NCBI GenBank assembly: GCA_009739215.1
Contig: VSJF01000004.1
Coordinates: 2,232,001-2,296,000 of the forward strand
Origin: Floccularia luteovirens
Taxonomy: Eukaryota; Basidiomycota; Agaricomycetes; Agaricales; Squamanitaceae
DNA: 64,000 bases
Direction of reading: 5' to 3'
The first letter of the stretch is position 1. Each line of letters begins with the position of its first letter. Made by a program: the position numbers and the translations under genes. Below, in pieces: positions 49,567 to 61,295 of the stretch. The notes beneath the pieces were generated by a model, which was given only the letters and a program-made list of their open reading frames with translations, had not been told where the DNA came from and did not search any database.

Positions 49567-52037
49567 ATGATTCAACTTGCTTCTTTATCAGAGGAAAGTG
49601 CTCAAGACAACTCCTCTCTTTTATCACTCCACAGCAGCACCTGGAACATGGATATAGATAATAGTAATGTCAGGGCCAGTGTAAATTTCTTACTATTTCC
49701 TCTCGACCCGGGCAATATTCCAATGCCTAGCATGTCACGAGGAATGAACATAGCCGCATTCACAAAGCCTGCTCGTTACTCCACATACATCGAAGAAGAA
49801 CTTGCCATGCTTGTTCGAAAATCGAAAAGCTCCTATCCAGCTTTGCTCTCCAATCAGCAGAAAGGTGCCACTGGAGCTTTCTCCCAGTCTGTTATTGCCG
49901 ATCTCTGTGGTAAACAGCATTTAGCCGATGGTCTCTGGATTCACAAATGTCTATTCCTCAATTTCGACGAGACCAAGCTGGACACTCAAGATAATCCAGT
50001 CTGGGACACTAATAATGAGGCATTCAAAGTTCTCCCCAAGAAATTATCGGAAGTAGCTATTAAGAAGTTTCTTAACGGCACTGTTGATCGTCTTGGTCAG
50101 GCATATGGGCTCGTTGAACCGAATGGTGATATCAAGGCGCCATACTTCGACCGTGCATGGGACAATAGCACAAAGAGCACTGCCCCCACAGGTGGGTCTG
50201 TGTACTGCAAACCGGATATCTCCCTCCTTGGTAAAGCTTGCCGCAGTGACCTCAAACAACATGACAAGTTCAGGTGGCCCCTTGTCGAAGCTTTCGCGGA
50301 AGTGGCTGGTGGAAATTCTGACCAGAGTTTGAGAGTTCTACGCATAATCGCTGAGAAATCCTCCTTGATGCTAGAGAGTCAACCCTTTCGCCGTTTCGTC
50401 CTAGCACTGGGTTTTTATGGCCCTGTCTCTGGACTGAAGTGGAATTTGGTTCTTTGTGATCGTGCGGCATGGTGTTTACAACCCCTTTCAACTTTAACGG
50501 TTCTGGAGGCCTGACGCTAGCACGAGTCTTGTTCTACCTAGCCTATGGTAGTCCAGAAAGTATTGGCATTGATCCCACTATGGAATACAATCCATCTACT
50601 GGCGAACTCACCGCCATCACTGTCGAGTCCACTCCCGAAACTTCTCAGCAATCCATTGGTCGCACCTTTAAACCCATCCGCCTTCTTCACAATGCTTCCC
50701 AGAAATAGGCAGGGCTACACGGGTGTGGTTGGTCCAGGAAAACACCACATATTATATACTCAAAGACTCTTGGGTTCTTGCCTCCCATCCTTTCTCTGAA
50801 ATCATGACTCTCAAGAGGATCAACGATGCTATTAACAACAATCCTTCTGCAAAGAGGCGCCTTAAACACCGCTATCCTATTCTTGTTATTGGTCAAGACC
50901 TAGGAGACTCGACTAATTCTCGTCGCAAAGGGATCCCCAACAAACCACCTTCGCGGGTTCACCGCCGGATCGTGACAGGACCAGTTGGTGATCCACTCAC
51001 TTCGTTTCACAGTAAAAAAGAATACTGCTCGAGTATTCGTGATATTGTCACTTGTAATGTATTGACTAATTACTGCTTGGTTATCTATTGATTTAATTTA
51101 GATCTTCGTTTCATTAATGTCGAGTGTGGGATTATACATGGCGACATTTCTTTGAATAACCTCGTCATACGCAGAGTGTGGCCTGAGGATGTCGATGAAG
51201 ACCTTGATCATTCCAGGCCTGACATGAATTCCTATAATGAGCCCAGCGACAATGTTGGTGCAATCCGTGATGCCTCTACCGTTCGGATCTCTGCCGCAGC
51301 GGGAAATTCTCTTGCTGCCGACAAGCCTTCCTCTTCGAGCACCCTAGCCGTTGAAGATGAAATTCTTAGTTTCGGGTTGGTCATAGATCACAACTACTCA
51401 TTTGACATAAAAATCTCTCCGTACTACCTCGGTAATCCCAGCAAACATCTACCTAGGTCCTAAACTCAACTGATATTTTCTTCTTTAGGGAACTCTCCCT
51501 TACATGTCTTTCAATGCGCTCTCAAAATCGCCAGACGAGTTTGTGCATACTCCAGTAGATGACCTGGAATCTATACTTTATGTCATGCTTACGGTCTGCA
51601 TGTATACAACTGCACCAGGCATCCTTCGCAGTCCGATCCCTGATGAAGAATCTGTTCCAATGAACAGATGGTTTTGCCAAGACTCTCAACACGAACTTGC
51701 CCGTCACAAGAGCTGCCTACTTAACTCCTTCGAGAGTTGCATCCAGTCACGACTCCCACCGTTTTGGTATGACTTCGCCCCTTATTTCAAGCAACTTACT
51801 AATGCATGCTGGGTGCAACCTGTTCCCCCCTTCGATCAACCCAACGTCGCCACTCATGAAAAATTCCTCAACATTCTTGATGAAGCAATCTCCTCCTATG
51901 AGAATGACCAGCCTGTCCTCTATGCCTGCATCCCCAAATTCCGTGGAATAAAGCGATCTCATGCCGACGACGATGATGTTGATGAGGACCAACCGGATCC
52001 CAAGATGCCTCGTTCAGACGGAGGTGAAGTCTGTTGA
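49567..52037 (+). CDS. FunK1-type protein kinase (two frame breaks)
   Basis: FunK1 kinases are an expanded, poorly understood protein kinase family of mushroom-forming fungi. The N-terminal part (MDIDNSNVRASVNFLLFPLD...) is open to SGLKWNLVLCDRA. The text then continues one frame over as MVFTTPFNFNGSGGLTLARV, and shifts again before GRATRVWLVQENTTYYILKD, where YYILKDSW holds the ATP-contacting lysine. IHGDISLNNLVI is the catalytic loop, GLVIDHNYS replaces the DFG motif, and GTLPYMSFNAL is the usual activation-segment end. The C-terminus is acidic with a basic RGIKRSHAD patch. One intron (about 51057-51100) and one at about 51430-51490 are supported. Both breaks need a missing base, the opposite direction to the other frame breaks here, so this copy could be truly decaying. 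Confidence 0.75.
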
Positions 52038-52381
52038 GTTGGCTTACTGCGTGACTCGAAGGTGCATCATAATGTTGTTTCTCTCTCTGGACATTCGAAT
52101 CATTATATTCTCTCGCTGTACCCCTACTATTATCGTTTTAATGTACATACTCCAAAAGTCTATTAATGAACAGAAGACGCCCATCGGAGTGATGGGTGAA
52201 CGTTACCCGTACAAAATTGCAACATTTCGTGAGAATCAGATGTGAGCTGATATTGACTGGGATACTTAGGGCATTCACACAGTTAGATTACAAGTGCTGG
52301 CCAGAAGCATGTTATTTTAATGTGCATGGTGTGGGTGAATACATTTGCCTAACAAGCATAATGAATACGAAAAATTATTTT
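52038..52381. other. 3' flanks of FunK1 and RPS25
   Basis: Convergent gene ends; no gene seen. Confidence 0.45.
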
Positions 52382-52917
52382 TTACTCTCCACCCGTCGAT
52401 CGTGCTGATAGGTTGTATTTGACATCAACAAAAGTTTATAAATCCGTAGCAAAGGATCCACTCACTGTAGATCAACTGTGCAGAGTGGTGTGTTATACGC
52501 TTGATAAGAGACTCTTTCTCTAGATGTCTGATAGCAATACGGGCCAAACTGCCGTTGATTTTGAGTCGTTCGATTAGGATGCTCTGGCTGATGAATTTGA
52601 AGGTAGGCACTTCCTTTAGGATACGGTCGTATGTAGCTTTGTCGAGTGAGACTGAGTGTTGTGCCTTGTCCTTAACCTTTCCCTTCGACCACTTCTTCTT
52701 TTTTGCGGACTTGCCGCCGCCTGACGGCGCTGCTGCTTTTGCTTTGGCCTAAGGAGGGAGAAGAAGCAAGTTAAGATAAGTCGTCTAAAGTCATCCAAGA
52801 TATCTAGGGTGCATCCAGCTCATAAATCCCATTATAGCCTTAAAAAATGCAATGATACACCCAGTCGCACACCTAGATAACATTGGAACAGCAAAAGGAG
52901 GGAGATGAACTCACCAT
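52382..52917 (-). CDS. RPS25: 40S ribosomal protein S25 (eS25)
   Basis: Three coding exons: 52917-52915 (only the ATG), 52748-52466 and 52404-52382, exactly 102 residues. The protein reads M, then [60 protein letters not shown] and HSAQLIYTRSTGGE, a full-length eS25 with basic head and winged-helix core. Small-subunit head protein, needed for some internal initiation. The start codon is followed at once by GTGAGTTC, so the first coding exon is three bases long. The gene diverges from the glucosidase II beta gene over about 200 bp. Confidence 0.95.
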
Positions 52918-53116
52918 GAGCTAGTGTCGACGGTCGATGTAGTGTGTAGCAGTTGCAGCGTCTGTCTAATCCATCTTTTGCGTGCCTTGTTTGTCTGATT
53001 CTTACGTAACCACGCATTCGTGCAACCACGTCGATCAGAAATATTATGGAGGCTTAGTTGGCCAAGCTTTCAAGTGTTCTTAGCAATTATCATATTCCTC
53101 CTTCAAGGAAGGGCAA
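52918..53116. promoter_or_regulatory. short divergent promoter of RPS25 and GTB1
   Basis: 199 bp between two start codons that face away from each other. No specific element was identified with confidence. Confidence 0.45.
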
Positions 53117-55332
53117 ATGGTCCCCTGGATACTCCTCCTCATTCCCCTGGTCTCACCCGTTGCCGCCGGCGTGGATAAAACATTTGGCGTCCCACCGAAT
53201 CTGGTTGCTAAATACGTTCCTTTAAAGTCTGGCACTTGGAAATGTTTGGATGGATCAAAAGAAATACCATGGGACTTTGTCAATGACGATTCGTGTGATT
53301 GTGCGGATGGAAGTGACGAGCCAGGTGAGAATGCGCATGCCGCCTCGATATACAAGCTCACTTGACTTCAATTGTGTTTATGAAGGAACTGGAGCGTGTC
53401 CGAACACTAAGTTCTATTGTCGCAACGAGGGACACATAGGCTCTAGCATTCCAAGCTCGAGAGTCAAAGATGGACTATGTGGTTTGTCTAAATTATACAA
53501 CTTACCAAATGTGTGGCTTACGTGTAGAACAGAACCCGAATGTTGCGACGGTTCAGACGAGCGGCCAGGCGTTTGTGAGAACATATGTAAAGACATTGGT
53601 GAAGCCTACAGAAAGAAACGCGACGAGCAACGCAAACTTCAGAAAACTGTGAATACCCCCACTCTATCCGCGTATGATGTGTTTCTGATGAATTGAAATA
53701 TATCAAGGGGTCAAAAATTCGCTCATCTTATATTGCATTTGCTAAGAAGGAGAAAAAACGCTTAGAGGAACATTTAAAGACCCTTTCTCAAGACATTGGA
53801 GCCAAGGAGAAGGAGGTAGAGAGACTGAGAGGTATTTTGGGAGATTGTTTGATTTTTTGACTGTGCTAAATCATTCTAGATATTGCCGAGCGAACAGAAT
53901 CTATATCGCAAGCTGCTCTTGAACATAAGAAGGAATCTCGTTAGTTTTCTCTATGAAATGACTTGAATAATCCACTGACGTATCTGTTCTCAGCTCTCTA
54001 CAAGTCATTCATGATACACCATAACGCCCTCAAATCATTACAACGCGAACATGAGAAACATCTTGAACGAGAACAGGCCCTCGGCCAAATTCTTGACGCT
54101 CTCCGGTCTGGATACAACCCTAACTACCAGGACATGGCTGTCTTGGAAGCTGTTCGAGGGTGGGAGGAACTTGCAGGATTGCCTCATATCAATGACGTTG
54201 GTAAAGATGACACCGAGATTACTGACGAAAGCTCGGAAGAAAAGGCGGAGGACAAAGTAATAGAAACGCCAGCAGAGGAAAAGAACCCCGCAGCGTGGAC
54301 TGAAGATCAACTCAAGTATCAATTAGACCCTCTGCTCAATACCGACTATGTGTCGTTGCTATTAGAACACGAGGAACACATCCGTGCTCCAACGGAGGCT
54401 ACCCTTAGTCAGTGTAAAAATTAACATCCTGCTATTTGATTGTCCTGACAATCCCTAGTCTTTGATATAGCTTCATACCTTCCAGACTCTCTATTGTCCC
54501 ATTATGATGCTGTCAAAGATACACTCTTAGAATGGCTCGAATCCCTGGGTGTCATTCGTTCAGATACTGATAATACTGCTGGTAACTACGCCCTGCCTTC
54601 TTTCTCTCGGTAACAGAAAACCTGAATTTCCTTTGCTGCAGCTGATTCTTCTAAAGCTCGCCAAGCCCTCACTAGTGCTGAGAACACGCTCTCGAAGGCT
54701 AAGAAGGAGATAGAAGAAACCGAGGGTGAAATTGCGGAGATCTTTAACATTCATGGATTTGGTGCTGAAGGTGAATGGAAGAAGCTCGATGGAACATGCT
54801 TCGAAAAAAACACTGGAGAGTATGTATTTCTTTCATTCCTGATCCCGCGATGATTTTCTCAATGTGGTGTTATATCTCAGCTATACATATGAGCTCTGCA
54901 TGTTCGATGAGGTGAAACAAAAACCTAATAATGGTGGTACCACTTTCAGTCTTGGGTTAGCTCCTTGATTACTCTTTCGTTATGTAACATTCTGACAATT
55001 ACGCAAACAGGAAATTCGATTCATGGAACAATTCACCTGATATCGAGCCTGGATCACCAGAGTTCTATTCAAAGCAATACTATAAGCATGGCACAAGATG
55101 CTGGAATGGCCCCGAACGTAATGTTGTGGTATGTACCCTAGTGTTCTTTTGAGGTATCTCCCTTTTCACATACTAATGCACGATCTTTGTATAGTTGAAA
55201 TTATCGTGTGGGATCGAAAATGCTCTTCTATCCGTGCAAGAACTTGAAAAGTGCGAATACGAGTTTATCGGAACGTCACCGGCATTGTGCCTACCCCTGG
55301 CAGACGACAAGAATTCCAGGGACGAGCTCTGA
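53117..55332 (+). CDS. GTB1: glucosidase II beta subunit (ER glycoprotein quality control)
   Basis: Partner of the catalytic alpha subunit that trims glucose from N-glycans in the ER. The signal peptide MVPWILLLIPLVSPVAAG is followed by GVPPNLVAKYVPLKSGTWKC, then two LDL-receptor-like repeats (DDSCDCADGSDEPG, ECCDGSDERPG). Next come a long charged coiled-coil with Glu/Lys runs and a C-terminal mannose-6-phosphate-receptor-homology domain (EKNTGDYTYELCMFDEVKQK, SWNNSPDIEPGSPEFYSKQY, YKHGTRCWNG). It ends NSRDEL, an ER-retention signal of the HDEL class. About ten introns, all short; one acceptor at about 53531 (TAGAACAG) must be used to give DGLCEPECCDG. Confidence 0.92.
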
Positions 55333-56429
55333 AAGTGCGTGCAAAATAGGCATGGGCTTCATAACGACATATACTGTGGTATTTCGTATTGTTGGATTGA
55401 ATGGTCTCGATAACGAGCCGAAAGTCTTGGCCACATTTTGAATGGATGGGGTAGAACTCCACTCTGATGAAATTACCATAGAAATAGTATGAAGACATCA
55501 ATAGGTAATAATTACGCTTGAGGGAAACTAAACTACACCCATTGAAAGTTTTGGAGTGTTGTCGTTAGTGACAAATTTCCATTAAGTGTACAATATATTG
55601 GTGAGTGGGTAAGTTGCACCCCTGCAATACTTCCAAAGCTAGGGCCTAGGGACAAATTGCACCCGCGTTGATGTAGACGACGCCACTTGACTAAGTTGTT
55701 TGAATGACATTTCGTACGGCTCCCTGTCCTTTACTTCAGTGGTGTTGCATTTCTCACCATAGCAGATACTTCTACGTGTTCCCACCTTGACAACATGTAA
55801 AAATTAGACTCTTAATTGTAGCAACTGCCCCATCCATACCCCGATCGCGTGGCTCGCTTTCGTCGTAACAGGACCCAACCACACATTCTTTTGAGTTTTT
55901 GATAAAAACGGTATCTTCAAATAAGTCGCTTCATACATCTCTAAAAGGGTGAAGTATAACATGGACCTCACCTTACATTTTCCCAGAAACTGTCAGGACT
56001 TGAAGTATTTAAACACGCGTTCTGTGCGGATTTGGCGTCGTGTGCTTGGCAGTGAAAACTTGCGGAGTCAGGATACGACAACGTTATCATGGCGGCCGCG
56101 TATTTGGCTGCGGCATGTGAACCAAACAGAAGAGGAGGAAATCTCCTCCGGCTGTTTTTGTACCTATCTGATGAGATACTATAGACCCAATTCTCTTTGA
56201 TACAATCTGGGCACTACAATTGTCTCCAATTACGAGAGAATATTCATTCAATCTGTACTTGCCATCCAGCGAACCAAGGAAACAGAGGATGCCAGTTTCG
56301 GGACACGGCTTACTTTGCACATTTATCAATTTCACATGCAGTCGAAACATTACCAGATGGAGATGAGGCGGAGATCTCGGAATAGAAACAGAATCGAACG
56401 AACTCTTTTCCCATGTAGAACTCACGATC
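55333..56429. other. intergenic, no gene seen
   Basis: Minus frame 56087-56425 has no motif. A short imperfect direct repeat, AAGTTGCACCC and AAATTGCACCC, occurs around 55611-55664. Confidence 0.4.
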
Positions 56430-56850
56430 GTAGCGGGGATTTTTTAAGCATCTGAGAGCTTCTTGAAGCGCTGAAAACACACTTGTGCGTTGCTATAACT
56501 AATAAAGTGCCAGTCGTCATGCTAGATAGGTACCCCACAGTTCCTGATATGATTGGAATTCGCAAAAACCCACATACTTTTGTCAACTCCATTTCGAGAT
56601 CAGGGAGATCGCGATATGGATAACTATGTCCAAATTGTACTGGGTCAGGTGTAAACGTTATTTGGGAAGTATATACCTTCGGTTGTGAAATGAGGACCCG
56701 AACTGGAACGAGAAACCTCGACATAAGGGTCAGCTGCTGTCAAGATGGCAGCGGACCCAAAGACCAAGATTTTTAACGTGAGAGAACTCAAGGTACTTGC
56801 TCATACTAATAGGGAAAATCATTGATTCCTTCGTAAATATACAAATGTCA
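56430..56850 (-). pseudogene. possible C2-domain gene remnant
   Basis: On the minus strand one frame reads AADPYVEVSRSSSGPHFTTE, strongly like the loop region of C2 domains (DPYVxVS...). An intron-like gap and more hydrophobic text (VIHIAISLISKW) follow. Upstream, another frame gives VKNLGL, so the frame is broken, and nothing downstream completes the domain. Low confidence: a dead or fragmentary C2/copine-like gene, or chance. Confidence 0.25.
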
Positions 56851-56898
56851 AGATTATCTGTCTGCTTAGAACCAACCCCCGCAATCTAACATCACTTC

Positions 56899-58439
56899 AT
56901 GACCGCAACAGCTCCCGAACCCTTTGCATTGTTCCCGCTCACTGTTTTTGACCGACTATTTGAACGAACGACGTTTGTTACCGGATGGCTCGTGAAAGGA
57001 ACTATCGATGCCAAGGAACTTGGATCTGCATTAGACAGAGTAATTCAAAAATGGCGTACACTAGCTGGCAGGCTGCATTCTGAAAAATCAGGAGATGTCT
57101 GTATATTGGTTGATTAACTTAATTGGCGTATTCTGATCACATTTTATGGCACATTACAGGAAACAAATTGGTATATTCGTATACCACTGTCACCACAGCT
57201 GCCCGAAAATTATGCAACATATTCGCTCACAACACATACATCTGAACTATCCTTGTCACATTACGTTCCCATTCCTCTCACCACAGTAACATCTTCCCTT
57301 CCACAGTCGTTGTTCATTGACTCGTCGACACCTCGGCAATATAGCTTATGGGAGTCGACCAGTCACCCACTGACATGTTGGCATCTTACTTATTTTCCTG
57401 CTAATTCTATTGGCCAAGATGCATACACATGCATTGGATTCGCTCGATGTCATGGAATATTTGACGGTGTCGGAGCGTCATTGGTTATGAATGCTCTAGT
57501 AGCAGAAATGCATCAAAAGGAATGGGATGTTCCACCCCTTCCTAACGCAGGTTATCTTGAAAATCCTCTACAAAATGCATTGAATCCAATAATACAGGCT
57601 CATGAACAGTCGCAACAAAAATATCCAGAATATGACGGATTCTCGGTATTAGGAATAACTGGAGCTCTAAAATTAGCGGCATGGCATATGAGGGAGAAGT
57701 GGTGGAGGGGTGCCGAAAGGAAAATTGTCCTTTTTCCAAAAGATGCACTGTCTGCCCTGGTCCGCGAAGTCAGAACAGAGTTGGAGGAGCACATACAAAA
57801 TGGGCAACATATTACGACAGGGGACATTCTTGTTGCCTGGGTTATAAAGGTGGTTTACCTATATTTACATACAGCGCTTGAAGTTGACAGGATTCTTAGA
57901 CTGTATATGCCCATGGTACAAGCCCCAACACGATTGTACACTGCAGCAATGTCGCTTCTTTTCGTCCACATATGTCCACAGGGTCCAACTCGTTACTCAA
58001 TTATCTTCACAACGCGTTCACTCCCTTACCATACCCCGTTATCTCCGTTGACGACATTCAATCACTTCCACTGCATAAACTAACGAAAATATTTGCCTCT
58101 TCCCGGGAGTTGCTGTTACCTGCTCATATCGCTGCCTCTCATAATTTGTTGAAAACATCCGTGACATGCTTTCCCAAACATCCAGATGCAGACGAGACAC
58201 TTTTGGTTTCCAATGTTTCTGCATCTCGTATTCTTGAATCAGATTGGAGCGCCGTTGGAGGGGAACTGACGCTCTGTGGATACAGGTATCAACTGACACC
58301 AACCGATTTTCTCTGGACAAACGCTGTATTTCTAGCAGGACGACTGGCAGATGGAAGTGCTGTTCTAGATCTTACCTTGAGCAAAAACCGACTTCAGCTA
58401 TTAGTAGATGAAGTGCAACGTATTGTTGCTACTTGCTGA
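56899..58439 (+). CDS. HxxxD-motif acyltransferase (BAHD/Tri101-like transferase family)
   Basis: Three exons (56899-57096, 57160-57849, 57900-58439) join exactly for 475 residues. The head (FALFPLTVFDRLFERTTFVT, then RVIQKWRTLAGRLH) is typical of the transferase family PF02458. The catalytic motif is FARCHGIFDGVGAS (H, then D four residues on). TTGDILVAWVIK precedes the second domain, which has IVHCSNVASFRP and YLHNAFTPLPYPVISVDDIQ. The family's second signature (DFGWG) is not seen; PTDFLWTNAV may take its place. It moves acyl groups from CoA donors to alcohols or amines, often in secondary metabolism, but no other biosynthetic gene is nearby. Substrate unknown. Confidence 0.82.
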
Positions 58440-59310
58440 GTATCCTTCATATTGCTGAGCACAATATATTTGTTAGCGTTGGTATCATTTACCTAGTGTT
58501 GCAAAATTCCAAATAACTCATTTTGTGGTATAACTGTGTAACTTGGGAGCTTTATATGCCTACTACAGCTCTATACATATGTGTTGAATATATTTCTATG
58601 TTACTTTGGATGCATTCCGCTTTCTAGGACTTGCCAGAATGGCATTTATGCCAAAAAATCACTAATAACACTTCGGTTCAATCACACATTAATTTCCTCA
58701 TGGCCAACTTTTTATAAGTTACTCTAGATGTACCACCAATCATAAAAATCAATTCTCCGAGACAATTTATCACAAGAAATCTGTTCGAGGAGAAGCTGAA
58801 TTTTCGAGTGTGACAATCTGGACGGCAGAGCCTTATTTCGGCAACTCCGCTTCTGATTGGACTGAACCTACCCCAGTCATATTATGCAAAAATGGAAGAT
58901 TGATGGCGGGGAATGAAATTCATCCGTGACCACAGCGTGACAGTTTTGCAAAACTGTGTCGATTTATAAAACTTGAAATCTCTACTCCCATTCAAGTTAT
59001 AGCTAGAAAATAGGTTGTAAACCGAAGTATTTCAACATATTCCTATCGATCTCTTCGCAAGTGTGAGGCAAGTTAATCGAGCAGTTGCTGGGCTACATAA
59101 AGTTTTGCAACTCTAGGTAAATGAATATAATAACAATGCACATAGTTTACTGATCGGCTTTTAAACTGGGATTTCGGTCCGGCTATTCTGCTTACTAATA
59201 CTACATGTAAGTAAGTTTTTCTAAAGAAATAAATATGCATCGTACGAGATGAACAGAACACCTTTCTTTCCTCATTCCAACGAACTCAACACGCGTAACG
59301 CATCGTGAAC
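58440..59310. other. intergenic, no gene seen
   Basis: AT-rich 3' flank of the acyltransferase and promoter side of ERG2. Confidence 0.45.
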
Positions 59311-60124
59311 ATGACAATAAGCAAAAAATCAGAAAAAATCCAAGAGTCCAACCCAACACAGGATCCTTTTTTCAAATGGGCAGGTCGACTTGGACTCTTC
59401 CTCTTGTTCATCGCTACATGCGGTTGGCTTGATAATATTAAAGTAAGCCACGTTCCCTTCGAAGAATGACCTTCGACTAATGGAGGCATAGGATCGTTGG
59501 TATGTCTTCAAACCGACGTTCCTCCACGAACTCGCAAGAGAGGCCATTGCTGTCTCTCCAAATGATACGAACGGAATGATCCAACACATTGTCACCAATT
59601 TGACGCGTACATATCCTTCGAATCAGATTAGCCTCAACACCAACTCCAAGGAGTGGGTTTTCAACAATGCAGGGGGTGCCATGGGTGCAATGTATGTTAT
59701 ACATGCCAGCATTACGGAGTATCTCATCATATTCGGAACACCTCTCGGAACTGAGGGTCACACCGGCCTTCACACTGCTGATGATTACTTCAATATTCTT
59801 GTTGGCGAGCAATGGGCTTTCAGTCCTGGAGCATTAGAAATGGAGAGATATCCTGCTGGTAGTGTGCACCATCTCCCTCGTGGAACAGCGAAGCAATACA
59901 AAATGCATGAGGGATGCTTTGCTTTGGAATATGCCCGAGGTATGTTCAGGGACTACCATGTTCCTTTCGTTTCGCTTACTTTCAATCTAGGCTGGATACC
60001 TTTGATGTTACCTTTTGGATATGCCGATACCTTGACATCTACTCTCGACATTCCTACTCTATACCTCACCACAAAAATCACTGCAAGGGAGATCATAAAC
60101 AACCTGCTCATCGGAAAGATTTAA
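59311..60124 (+). CDS. ERG2: sterol C-8 isomerase (ergosterol biosynthesis)
   Basis: Shifts the double bond of fecosterol from C-8 to C-7 in the ER membrane. Two exons (59311-59442, 59492-60124) give 254 residues. One N-terminal membrane helix (LGLFLLFIATCGWLDNI) is followed by the ERG2/sigma-1-receptor fold: YVFKPTFLHELAREAI, EWVFNNAGGAMGAMYVIHAS, then TEYLIIFGTPLGTEGHTGLH and TADDYFNILVGEQWAF, which contain the acidic residues (Glu, Asp) needed for isomerisation. YPAGSVHHLPRGTAKQYKMH and EYARGMFRD complete the match. Length and order agree with the family. Its intron is a standard GT-AG (GTAAGC...TAG). Confidence 0.95.
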
Positions 60125-61295
60125 TGCTCTGGGATAATTTATTTAGAAGTATCTACCTAGTCGGTCCATAATTAATAGAACTATTTAAATTTCTATCATT
60201 CTCACCTTCCCCTTATCACATTCATGAGGAGAAACAGTTGGAATGCTCAAGGGTTTTGACTGCCTTGATGTTGTCTCCAAAGTGCACACACTTGGCTATC
60301 ATTCCTGGAAGAGTAGACGGAAATTTTCATCGACTTAGCCTAGAGATTTCTGAGCTCCACCTGGCAAAGTAAGGGCATGATACAATAGCGACCACATAGA
60401 AACTGACTTTATGCAAAAAGTTGAGGATTTAAACGATGCATGGCTCAAGCTCAAAACGGGACATGTTTTTTCTATTTTCAGTTTGTCCGGACCGATTATC
60501 GCGGTCTGTTCAGCTCGTGCGGAACACTGGTGCTCCGCTGTAGACGTGCTCCGCGTGCTATCACCATTTAGCTGTGCAGAAGTCCAAAACATTGTATCCA
60601 CGAGAAAAGATCGGTGAAGAGTCGGGTTGAATACTGAGCCAAAATATCCGACTCAAATCAATCCTTAGATCCTCTTTTGTCCCGGATTGGGCTCAAAAGA
60701 AGTTTGAGTTACAAGTAAAAGTATGCAATGACTGCGCATTGATGATACCGTAATCCTTTTGGTCAGGCAAGTTATTTTTCACTTACCAATATTTTTCACG
60801 GCAAAGTATGATCAAAGGACCTCCGGACCATCAGGGAGCATGTTCCAGTGAGCTCAGGTTAGATGCCACCTGGCAGATACAAATGTGCTTTCGAAGTGAA
60901 TGGCAGGCCCCATGATTTGATGTAGGATCAGTAACTGGTCCCCTTTTACCTTTTGTATACGTCCTTTTTCCCATCCACCGGACGTCAAAAAAAAAAATCG
61001 GCTAAGGTTGAACAGGGAAAAAAAGGTACTAGAGACATCATTATAATTGGTGTGATTGTGAGCAGAGCATGGCAATGGAAGATTTGTAGACGATAGGTTG
61101 TCAAGGAAGGTATAGAAGAAAGGAAGAGGGATTGGTATAAAGTACAAATGGAATTATAAGACTTGGACTCGATTAGATTATCACGTTATCGAAAAAGATT
61201 ACCACGAATGAACAACAACTTGAACAAACGTGTGGACCCACTGCTCAACTCCTTCCCTCATCTATCTCAGGTCTCTGTCCGCCGTTCTTTTCGAC
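60125..61295. other. intergenic, no gene seen
   Basis: A GC-richer patch near 60480-60600 gives only short ORFs on both strands. The stretch ends in the leader of the F-box gene. Confidence 0.4.
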
